From Haliotis asinina (lineage: Eukaryota > Mollusca > Gastropoda > Lepetellida > Haliotidae): 64,000 nucleotides of DNA. The stretch lies in contig NC_090280.1 in assembly GCF_037392515.1 (NCBI RefSeq), positions 23,379,118 to 23,443,117 of the forward strand, read 5' to 3'. Below the pieces are notes generated by a model, which ran no database searches, was not told the DNA's origin, and saw nothing but the letters and a program-made list of their open reading frames with translations. Positions 57,901 through 64,000 of the stretch are shown here, piece by piece (position 1 is the first letter of the stretch; every line of letters starts with the position of its first letter). A program made the translations under genes and the position numbers.

Positions 57901-60900
57901 CATACTTACACAGGAAGTTTTATCATTATAGCATTATAGTTTAATGTCGTTTACACAGACGTCATTGCAAGAACTAATTACGTTAGCGATGAAGCTATAA
58001 AGCTTCATCCTGTAAAAGAATCCAGATGAAATAAATATATCTTATTATTGTTGAAGGGTAAACTAGCACACTGGCCAATCTTCTTCCATGGCACTTTCAT
58101 GAAGGTGTTGCTTGTGTTTTATGACACCTGACCTTCCTTTCTCCTTACAGATGTTTTGTAACACCTGACTTTCCCCTCTCACTACAGACGCTTTATAACA
58201 CCTGACCTTCTCTCCGTGCAGACGCTTTATAACACCTGACCTTCCTCTCTCCCTACAGACGTTTTATGGACAGTACCACGGATGTGGTCAGCGATTCTGC
58301 CTCACTACATTCATTATCCGTCTGTTATTGCTTCCTTGGGAATGGATAGAAGTTATGTCGGGAATGACGTTCACTAAGATCAATTCATATATACTCTCCG
58401 CTCAAACGACATTCTGGCATATGATGACTTAATGTCACTGAATCTATCGTACAAATTCATATATCATTCATAATTGATAAGAATAAGGACAAGATTACAA
58501 CCATTTCCATTCATCTTTTCACAGAGAAACCATCAAAACCAAACATCATCACGACTGTCGCTGACCCTGTATCCGGTGATCCTGTCAACCTGACCTGCTC
58601 CACAACCTTCCGGAGTCTTCCTACAGACCAGTCTCTGTACCCGTATACTCTGAACACGTCCTACACCTGGAGGAGAAACAACAGGAGTGTAGACAGCAGG
58701 GTAGACAACAGAGTGCACGTGGACGGACAATTCCTGACCATAGACTACGTCACCAAGGAGGACAAGGGAGAGTACTCTTGTCAATCTGGAGAAGAAGGAC
58801 TACTGTCAGACTGGAGTCGGGGATACACACTCAGTGTTTTATGTGAGTTCAGTTTGAGTAATGTTGAAACAATAACTAGAAGCTAGATGTTTCTTCATAT
58901 ATAATCCTCAAAAAATCTTATTCTACTTCATGTGCTGTCACTATCAACGTTTGATGCCTAACTTCAAGTGAACATGAAGCTTGCCCATTCGATTATACAC
59001 AGAAACTACAAACTTCCTGAAACGGATTATTTATGGAAAGACCCGAGCTATTGTGTCTCGAGATATCGCCAGAGAAATTCCGATCCGATTCATCATCACA
59101 CCTTATCATATTGCAATTGCTCAGCCATTCTGCACATATACGCATAAATAGAGATTATCACCTTCGCCTCTACTGATATCAATTATATAAACAGAGTCTA
59201 TATATTGATAGAGTTACAAAGGCGTTCCCAGGATATCTTTAGTTTTATCAACGTGTGTGATATCAGTAGACTCGAGGTTGGGATTCTAGTTATAATCAAA
59301 TATCATTCTTCAATCTTGAATCCCTTTGGAAGACAGCCACACTAGATATATGGTGGCATGGTTATGACACAAGAAAATTTCAAATTATTATTTCTGACCA
59401 TCTCACATGCATTCCAGATGGACCTGACCAGATACAGTTTGACGGCACAAGGGACAAGCTGCAGATAGAGGAAGGGAAACCTGTAACAGTGAGATGTTCT
59501 GCTGACTGTTACCCTGCCTGTTCTGTAACCTGGATGGAGATATCCAGACAGGTGGTGATTACAGGACACAGGGAGGCTGTGTTGTCTATAGCAGCTGTAG
59601 ATGTGTTTGTGTCTGGACAGTACACGTGTCATGTCAACAACACCCATGGGAGTACATCACGCAACCTTACACTGGAGGTCATCAGTAAGAGCTGCACACA
59701 TTCTTTAGTAACAGAATATGCAACATTTAAAGCTGTATTTGGACAAAACCTGACACTATTCACAATTAGTGATCATTTCAACCCGTAGTACTCATTAAGA
59801 ATTCAATTTTGACCATTATGCAATAGAAACATTACGCCAAGGTTCTCAGTTATCAGCTACAATCCCAGGAGCGTTGACTCGTCACGCCGATAACCTAGGT
59901 TCGAATCTCCACATGGGTACAATATATGAGGCCCATGTCTGGTGGACCCCGCTGTGATGTTGCCGGAATATTGCTGAAAGCGGCGTAAAACCAAAAGAAG
60001 TCAGACAGTCAGTCCTACAATCTCAAATGTTTTTTCTGTTTGTCCTATAAACTGAAAATATACTATGAAAGAAACCATGATGTGCAACGTGACAAAAAGA
60101 AATATTATTATAGATGTCGTTTGGAAGTGCCACCGTATACCCTTTGTAATATTACGTATTGTGGAATACTGAGAGACATCCAAAGAAAGAAAGTGCCATG
60201 CACACGTACAGAAAGTGGATACGGTATTGCCGATATAGTAGATAAGGCATTGCATATTTGCATTCAAAACAGGATTAAACACATACTAAAGTGCATGGTA
60301 CATATTAAATGTTTCAGCACGTGAGCTTAATGAATTTGGTGTCGTTTCCATGGTCCCCGTGGCTGCTGTCTGTTTGGTCCTGATCGTGGTCATCGCCGTT
60401 GTCGTCATAGTTGTTGTTTGTAGAAAACACAGACTCGGGGGTAATACGGTGTGATGTGAGAGTGAATGAAAAAGTGTTCCACCACGGTATTTTAGAATCC
60501 TGCGTTCATGTTTGTCTGTACGTGGTATTATTAAATTTATGCTATGCCATGATCCAGCTTGATCTTATAACCATGGAATGTATACGTTCAGAAGCACTTC
60601 TTTCGCACTTCCAAGTGCAAGTAGGGGCGGTGGGGTAGCCTAGTGGTTACAGCATTTGCCCATCACGCCAAACACCCGGGTTCGATTTCCGACATAACGA
60701 CATAGGAAAAATATTTGAAACCCATTACTGTTGTCCTGTCCTATTGCCGAAATGTTGCTAAAACTAAACTCACTCACTCAGTTGCAAAATTTAGTACTTT
60801 AAGGTGTGTTGCGATTATTCCCTGCATGTGTTATTCTCTGCAATCTTAATAGCACGGTATTCAGGCACTGATGTTAACAAGAAAGGAAGAAAGTCGCCTC

Positions 60901-63900
60901 TTTGTGGCGAAAAGGAACCTGAGTAAAGCCTTTAATGCAGTGTTTATACCCTTTAAGAGACACGATTATTGAGTGACATAAACTCATCCGAGAAGTCATG
61001 TGAAATAACCGCCACCTGTGTTGTATCTACTTGATATTTTGCTCCGTTTCCTGACCTAACAATTGTGTAAAGAGTCTAGAATTGTTCTGCAAAATTAAAT
61101 TTGGTATTTATGATTCCTCTGTGTGCAACTACACCAATAATTCGTTGATCGTATATTTGTCGTGTAACATTTTGCACGTGTAATTGTCTACTCCCTTTCA
61201 GGGAGGGGATACATTCTTAATCGGTGAGTATAATGGCTTTGACATTTTCTGACACAGTCTTAATTGATAGTATACCACAGATCAGGCTGCTGGTGGCTGG
61301 GAATAAATACGTACTGAGTTTTCATCTCTATTGACGTTTATGTATGCACAAGTATATTAATCCAGTACAACCACTTTTTTACTTGATAAGTACGAAGCAC
61401 GACCAGTCTTGTCTACACACACAAACGTGAACGTCAACATCGACTGGAAGTATGGTTCCTATCAGTGCGTCACCGACTGGGTTGTGACGCATTTCTCAAA
61501 TCATGGTTGTGGTTACTACTGCTAGACACATATTAGATGATCCTGCACACTAAACGCATTTGTGACAAGAGAGGTGGTACAACGAATTGGGCGAGTACAC
61601 TTGGCTGCTGCAGGTAGCTTGACGATTATGCACGTGCAATACATGCTAACCGTGACATGAAATCAACACCGCTGCTGATTAACACCTGTCTCGCTACTGT
61701 TTTACACCTGTCTCAATACTGTTAAACAGATATAAACATATCAAAAAGTTAAATGAAACACAGTTAACTATATGTAGTTATTATCTATTTAATATTTAGC
61801 AGACGAAAAGTCAACTTTACCCATTAAAACAACACCGCATATTCCTTCGAATGATAAGACTGCAATTTCAGGCATAAGATACTGATATTCCACGCTAACC
61901 TTTACTTAAGACGAAGACATATAGATGATTGGGGCATTGACAAGCATTTTAGATATTCAACAATTTTGTTTAAAAAAAAACCCAGGAAAATGTCATTTGC
62001 TTCGTTAATGGATCGGTGGTCCTAAACATATTTGCTCAGTATATTTTGTTGATTCAATTCGTTGGGATTGTACCTGTTCCCAAATCGAGTGTGCTATAAC
62101 AATTCATGCGTGAAACGCACGGGGAAAATGAACTTCTCGATATTTACCAGACAACCTGTCTCCCTCTTGTTTCAAGTGGATCGTTCTGTGGGGCGTTCCC
62201 AAGTATGCAAATTGGGGTCATTTGTCAGGTCGTGTATCATCTTATATGTGTTTAGCAGTAGACGAATCACCACTAGCGACCACAGGTGACTTGAAACGCT
62301 TCACAGTACATTATGTCTAGATATAATGTACTGTGAAGAGTTTCAAGTCGTGGGTCATCTCAAAATGTTCATATTTAAAACAATCTTTAATCCTCGCAAT
62401 GACACAAGTGCCTGTGCTAGAGACCACATTAGTACCTAGATGCCTGTCTCATGGCTAACATCCCTCAGTCTCCTAATAAATGGGAATCAAGTCTCGAATC
62501 ATCTACCATTCATTTTATAGAACTAATCGAAAGACTTTCGATTTGATTGATATCGTCAAATTATGGCTTACAAAATGTGGCACGACAGCGGTATACTTCC
62601 TGTTGATAACGTCGATCGGTGACTGTTCTTCAGAACCGCAGCTACAGTCTCATTCTAATGGTACTGGATAGAAACCCGTGAAATCCGGGTGAGTCAACCT
62701 ATGTCTGTTAGAGGCGACTAACGGGATAGGGTGGACAGGCTCGTTTATTTGGTTAACACATGCCATTGTATCTCAGTTGCAAAGATCGATACTCATGCTG
62801 TTCATCACTTGATTGTCTGGTCCATAATATAGATGAAATAGTGTCGTGTGCAACATTAAGAAAAACAAGTAAGCAAACAAAACTAGTGGAGAGTCGGACT
62901 CGCCAGTCTTTATTACTGACAGAGTTCTTCTGTCTGTGTCATGGTATTACATGTTTCCAGACGAATCAGGACTCGATCATCAAGGTCATTGGTCTTTCTT
63001 GGTCTTTACTTCCCCAGTGGTCACTTACGTCCTCACTAGTGGACTAAAACAATTTTGATGAATGTACATGTTAGCACCGAATCAACATGTTTTTCATGTT
63101 TTCTGAAAGTCTGTCTTGCCGGTGTAAAAACATTTCCCGTTATATCACTGTCGTTAGGAAACTACAGTTATGAAATTCCCAGCACGTGTACATGTATGTA
63201 ATAGATTTTGTGAAGCAATTACATTCCAGTGTGTTTGACTGTCTGTTTGGACAAACTTTAACCTTTGTAAAATTCTGTCCTCAGCATTGTCACATACACC
63301 CGGGACTCAGGAGAAGACGGGGGCTACCAGGAGATAGAAGGTTGGTGTCATAAGTCATTTCTAACATATTAAATGAAATATGTAATACATCAGAAGACGT
63401 TTCTTCAAAGGTTAAAAGGGTACCCATGAATCATTAAATACTTAATGTATCACTTATGAGTAACAGTTCCTGGTTTTCTTTATTCATTTAAGAAAACTGT
63501 CTGAACATTCTGAACATCTGAACATTCACGACAAATGGTGGTTACTTATTTCAGCGCAATTTCTTGTACACTTGTAATTTCTGAAACGTGTTTAAAGAGT
63601 ACCAAAGTCGCATATCGGCGTGCAGTAATAAAATCATTAAGGGTGGACAATGAACCATCTCTTTGAGTTCATCATTAACCACAGAATATTGTAACTTTCA
63701 GAGACAGGATACGCTGATTATCGGTGAGTTTCAAATGAAATGAATAAACAGTTCCTCGCCTCGAATAGCTGCCAAATTATTGCGACATGTAGCAATACTC
63801 ACTCATTTATTCTCCACAAAACGGTGTGACCTTGAATGACTTCAGAGTGAAACGACACAAAATCCACATCATAATGTAATATTTTGTGTCAGTGACTTTG

Positions 63901-64000
63901 TGTGGACCTAATTATCATCACGTTTAATATTCATTTCCTCACATTTTCCTCGTGTTCAATAATCACTTTCATCAGTCTGGTATCGTATCACAGGGAAGGT
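42888..64000 (+). CDS. IgSF receptor, plus strand, possibly five Ig domains; runs off window
   Basis: Exons in order: leader 42888-42930, V 43042-43380, Ig2 43555-43854, [13.5 kb of transposons], V 57424-57777, Ig2 58525-58842, Ig3 59418-59684, TM1 60318-60440, tail exons 61202-61223, 63285-63340, 63702-63723 and 63976 onward. All are phase 1-1 or frame-compatible and all frames are open. They could form one five-Ig receptor, or a truncated leader-V-Ig2 gene followed by a second gene whose leader I did not find. By analogy with the other copies, TM2 and an ITAM exon should follow soon after 64000. Predicted type I membrane receptor with tyrosine-rich tail. Confidence 0.6.
43042..43380 (+). 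CDS. V-like Ig exon
   Basis: 339 nt, phase 1-1, acceptor TTTGCATACAG, donor GTATGTAG. Landmarks: GYEHTVARVGDDVGVTM, NVSFPYYAWVNGSV, RLRFTISNVTVQDAGTYYC, then GTDGHSAAGC. No B-strand Cys; C-x10-C hairpin kept. Open frame. Confidence 0.85.
43555..43854 (+). CDS. Ig2 (C2-like) exon
   Basis: 300 nt, acceptor TTTTACACAG, donor GTGAGTAAG. ENVTLTCSSSSRSL, TYIWRRDRTMLESGDES, GGDDLTITHV, GDIYRCQAVEEG. Intact C2-like domain with canonical Cys pair and Trp, very close to 36578-36877. Confidence 0.88.
44370..44498 (+). mobile_element. tRNA-headed SINE, split by the LTR element (left part)
   Basis: GTGTACCCTGGTGGATAAAGCG (A-box-like) and GGGTTCCGTTTTCC (B-box-like), then GTGAAGGCCATTTCTGG and GGAATATTGCTAAGTG. 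The missing end of the SINE, GGCGTAAAACCCAGCTAACTCACTC, resumes at 49961 on the other side of the LTR retrotransposon. Confidence 0.75.
44536..45816 (+). mobile_element. mariner transposon inserted in the LTR
   Basis: Imperfect inverted ends contain TGTCAATAAGTTTTGAGCCT at the left and the complement of TGTCAATAAGTTTTCAGCCT at the right. It lies beside a TA dinucleotide inside the LTR word ACACAGATA, which is uninterrupted at 49795-49801. The transposase frame is broken once. Confidence 0.85.
44716..45758 (+). pseudogene. mariner transposase, one frameshift
   Basis: ATG at 44716. The N-terminal helix-turn-helix region (ATIKRWVNEF, GISHGSIETIL) is followed by the catalytic DD34D residues: Asp in CDETW, Asp in HQDNAPVH and Asp in APSDYHLF, the last two separated by 34 residues. 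The frame changes near 45280-45297, between SKQFKDQ and VQKVMATVFWD, so no full protein is made. The other 340 or so residues are close to full mariner length. Typical cut-and-paste transposase acting at the terminal inverted repeats. Confidence 0.88.
45980..47146 (-). pseudogene. Retrotransposon RNase H end and integrase
   Basis: 388-codon frame. It begins in RNase H (RTDHKPLTYIL, HIPGNENIPSDVFSR). An HHCC zinc-binding region follows (AHKLGHFG, KCTVC), then the integrase core with Asp in HCDFVGPLP, Asp in HMDNGSVFTS and Glu in NPVERAHRTLK. A chromodomain is not seen. The frame is intact, but RT upstream of it is disrupted. Confidence 0.88.
47198..47445 (+). mobile_element. Complete 250-bp gastropod repeat with 13-bp target duplication
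   Basis: Bounded by the identical 13-mers TGTACAGGAATGA at 47185-47197 and 47446-47458. The element starts GTGAGTGAGTGAGTTTAG, carries all family words (GGCGGTGGTCTGTAAATAATC, GGACCAGACAATCCAGTGATC, GATCCCGTTAGTCGCC) and ends CTATTCTACCCCGGGACC...CGGAT. It interrupts the retrotransposon pol region, so it is younger than that insertion. Confidence 0.88.
47459..48031 (-). pseudogene. Retrotransposon reverse transcriptase, frameshifted and truncated
   Basis: LSPIVLVRKSDSSLRFCLD and YFSSLDMNAAYNQI give the first catalytic Asp. After APLAF the frame shifts, and a second frame carries VHLDDVLVHS, the YxDD-box equivalent. The connection region that should link RT to RNase H is largely missing: RT meets FRPYVFGKTFRLRTDHK directly, apart from the 250-bp insertion. 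Confidence 0.85.
48070..48666 (-). pseudogene. Retrotransposon protease region
   Basis: Aspartic-protease-like sequence with the C-terminal hallmark HLLLGWDFM. At the N-terminal side, where a catalytic Asp-Thr/Ser-Gly is expected, only GASVSCIS-like residues remain, across a frame break near 48680-48690. The active-site Asp is therefore not encoded. Confidence 0.65.
48669..49040 (-). pseudogene. Retrotransposon gag zinc-knuckle region
   Basis: Contains NCRKYRHIASKCP, a CCHC knuckle shortened by internal loss and with the second Cys replaced. The frame joins imperfectly to the capsid-like frame upstream. Confidence 0.65.
49024..49577 (-). pseudogene. Retrotransposon gag capsid-like region, broken
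   Basis: A start at 49577 (MAEGGTSQEHSGDIKHFK) is followed by frame changes near 49490 and 49360, then an open frame to 49024 with YESIDNFAHRLQVKVDETYP and KKCFDGLSSKKLREQL. These are the helical gag features that precede the zinc knuckle in Ty3/gypsy elements. Confidence 0.65.
49957..49996 (+). mobile_element. Right part of the split tRNA-headed SINE
   Basis: GGCGTAAAACCCAGCTAACTCACTC, the typical end of the SINE family, continuing 44370-44498 across the LTR retrotransposon. Confidence 0.7.
49997..54390 (+). other. Long intron/intergenic stretch, no recognised gene
   Basis: AT-rich sequence. Two short copies of CTGTACATACACCTCGGTATTCAC lie at about 50129-50200. A minus-strand fragment near 51320-51400 reads VTEGVNPADILL, faintly like a retroelement pol word, but with no supporting frame. 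I see no IgSF exon, RNA gene or complete transposon here. Confidence 0.5.
54393..54562 (+). mobile_element. 250-bp gastropod repeat, plus
   Basis: CACACTCAGCAATAGTGCAGC, GAGTCTGGACCAGATAAACC and AATCAGCGAGCCTGCCCACC; diverged copy. Confidence 0.75.
55335..55495 (-). mobile_element. tRNA-headed SINE, minus
   Basis: The plus strand reads GTTTTACGCCCCTCTAATTGG, CAATATTCCAGCAATATCAC, then GAAAATCGAACCCGAGTG and TTTTAGCCACTAGGCTGCCCC, the complements of the B and A boxes. Confidence 0.8.
56010..56155 (+). mobile_element. tRNA-headed SINE, plus
   Basis: GGGGTAGCCTTGTGGGTAAG (A box) and GGGTTCGATTCCCAACATGG (B box), then GTGTGAAGCCAATTTC, GCTGGAATATTGCG, GGCGCAAAACTAAAC and a CTCA tail. Confidence 0.85.
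56180..56331. repeat. 76-bp tandem duplication
   Basis: Two nearly identical units at 56180-56255 and 56256-56331, starting TAGTATTGTGATCAACCTTC and containing GTATAGCCCATCTATAGCCC. They differ at one base (CCG/CTG). Confidence 0.9.
56633..56815 (+). mobile_element. 250-bp gastropod repeat, plus
   Basis: GTGAGTTAAGTTTTACGCCGC start, GGCGGTCTGTAAATAATCGAG, GGACCAGACAATCCAGTGACC, CCCGATCCCG. It stops abruptly at 56815. Confidence 0.85.
56940..57245 (+). pseudogene. Tc1-like transposase C-terminal relic
   Basis: Frame pieces read VESVIAWGIISLGR and, further on, LNPIQHLSVCIEVNIRLK, then ALWEEWQRNP. They match the LNPIEHLWD and LQEEW landmarks at the end of Tc1-family transposases. It lies about 180 bp upstream of a V exon. 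Not functional. Confidence 0.6.
57424..57777 (+). CDS. V-like Ig exon without any cysteine
   Basis: 354 nt, phase 1-1, acceptor ATGTTTCAG, donor GTAAGTG. Homology is shown by TKTVARVGQNVNVTW at the start and VDVQDAGVYNLTTP at the end. The usual DAGxYxC has Asn-Leu in place of Cys, and no Cys occurs anywhere in the exon. The frame is open. It is strongly diverged from the other V exons, so this is an older paralogue. Confidence 0.8.
58117..58265 (+). repeat. Tandem array of acceptor-like modules
   Basis: Four units of 34-37 bp, each CACCTGACCTTCC, a pyrimidine run, then CAG (AGs at 58150, 58187, 58221, 58258) and a TTTTAT-like word. Each resembles a branch point, polypyrimidine tract and 3-prime splice site. 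The array lies in the intron just before Ig2 (58525). Confidence 0.75.
58525..58842 (+). CDS. Ig2 (C2-like) exon
   Basis: 318 nt, phase 1-1, acceptor TCTTTTCACAG, donor GTGAGTTC. DPVSGDPVNLTCSTTFRSL, TSYTWRRNNR, GQFLTIDYV, KGEYSCQSGEEG, SDWSRGYTLSVL. Canonical cysteines and Trp are present. It has a longer C-C-prime region than the other Ig2 exons. Intact. Confidence 0.88.
59151..59289. mobile_element. Palindromic MITE, family 2, diverged
   Basis: Ends ATTATCACCTTCGCCTCTAC...TGATATCA and TGATATCAGTAGACTCGAGG...ATTCTAG form an imperfect inverted repeat, related to 12926-13071 and 23763-23908. Confidence 0.65.
59418..59684 (+). CDS. Ig3 (C2-like) exon
   Basis: 267 nt, phase 1-1, acceptor CATTCCAG, donor GTAAGAG. 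EEGKPVTVRC, ADCYPAC, VTWMEISRQ, SGQYTCHVNNTHG, RNLTLEVI. Cys pair and extra C-x3-C conserved; the usual WW is WM here. Confidence 0.88.
59866..59997 (+). mobile_element. tRNA-headed SINE, 5-prime shortened
   Basis: GACTCGTCACGCCGATAACC, TAGGTTCGAATCTCCACATGG (B box), GGTGGACCCCGCTGTGATG and GGAATATTGCTGAAAGCGGC. The A box is weak. Confidence 0.75.
60318..60440 (+). CDS. TM1 transmembrane exon
   Basis: 123 nt, acceptor ATGTTTCAG, donor GTAATACG. RELNEFGVVSMVPVAAV, hydrophobic LVLIVVIAVVVIVVV, then CRKHRLG. Same length and phase as the two other TM1 exons. Confidence 0.87.
60627..60782 (+). mobile_element. tRNA-headed SINE, plus
   Basis: GGCGGTGGGGTAGCCTAGTGG (A box), CCCGGGTTCGATTTCC (B box), TATTGCCGAAATGTTGC and a CTCACTCA tail. 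The body is shortened. Confidence 0.85.
61202..63340 (+). CDS. Tail cassette 1 (22-nt + 56-nt exons)
   Basis: Exons 61202-61223 (CTTTCAG / GTGAGT) and 63285-63340 (TCCTCAG / GTTGGT), split by a 2.06-kb intron. The product is RGYILNRIVTYTRD, then GGYQEIE, homologous to the YEEI cassettes of the palindrome receptors. The intron contains the 62289-62348 hairpin and a minus-strand 250-bp-family repeat at about 62690-62830. Confidence 0.7.
62289..62348. repeat. 26-bp near-perfect hairpin in intron
   Basis: 62289-62314 and 62323-62348 are reverse complements with one mismatch (ACTTGAAACGCTTCACAG arm), separated by an 8-nt loop GTCTAGAT. Transcribed, it would fold into a single long stem. It could be a small MITE or a hairpin RNA precursor; the sequence alone does not decide. 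Confidence 0.7.
62690..62830 (-). mobile_element. 250-bp gastropod repeat fragment, minus
   Basis: The reverse strand carries GGACCAGACAATCAAGTGATG and GAGTATCGATC, and the plus strand GCGACTAACGGGATAGGG. Partial copy. Confidence 0.7.
63702..63723 (+). CDS. Tail cassette 2 micro-exon (22 nt)
   Basis: AGACAGGATACGCTGATTATCG between AACTTTCAG and GTGAGTTT, reading TGYADY plus part of the next Arg. Same size and phase as the other 22-nt exons. Confidence 0.65.
63976..64000 (+). CDS. Tail cassette 2 second exon, cut by window end
   Basis: After TTTCATCAG, the 25 visible bases read LVSYHREG, matching VVSYHRED of 9445-9500. The YxEI end should lie about 30 bases beyond the window. Confidence 0.65.

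Overview
This is eukaryotic genomic DNA, very probably from an abalone-like vetigastropod mollusc. There are no long uninterrupted genes. Coding sequence comes as short exons with good AG/GT splice borders, scattered among SINEs, MITEs, Tc1/mariner relics, an LTR retrotransposon and minisatellites. The organism call rests on recognising two repeat families that I associate with Haliotis genomes: a tRNA-headed SINE ending in GGAATATTGCT...GGCGTAAAAC, and a 250-bp element carrying GGACCAGACAATCCAGTGAT. It is an inference, not a database result. The only host gene family visible encodes immunoglobulin-superfamily (IgSF) membrane receptors. Its exon order is: 43-nt leader, V-like Ig domain, C2-like Ig domain, a second C2-like Ig domain with extra cysteines, transmembrane exon TM1, and repeated 22-nt + 56-nt two-exon tail cassettes ending in YEEI/YQEI. 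A second transmembrane exon (TM2), a 16-nt exon and a final exon carrying a textbook ITAM follow. All domain exons are phase 1-1. Layout: (a) 1-11.3 kb, a plus-strand receptor copy broken in at least three places. (b) 5-32 kb, a large inverted duplication (arms about 13 kb, axis near 18.53 kb, unmatched spacer about 17.95-19.13 kb). Two orphan V exons flank the spacer, and both carry the same 5-nt frameshift. (c) 25.4-38.0 kb, a minus-strand receptor in which every recognised exon is intact. It holds a roughly 4-kb 29-bp minisatellite in one intron, and no leader exon was found. (d) 38-42.6 kb, a third, more diverged copy of the V-exon upstream flank, with a LINE fragment and an inverted-repeat element containing a hammerhead-like core. 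(e) 42.9-64 kb, a plus-strand receptor: leader-V-Ig, then a 13.5-kb intron with nested transposons, then V-Ig-Ig-TM1-tail cassettes running off the window end. The most interesting biology is an invertebrate IgSF receptor locus that appears to offer two membrane/tail modules. One has YEEI-type motifs (the classical Src-family SH2 ligand) in tandem exon cassettes. The other has a canonical ITAM (YERL-x7-YTSL). The V-like domains lack the canonical Ig disulfide. Exon models are by eye from splice signals and homology between copies in the window; no transcript evidence was available.
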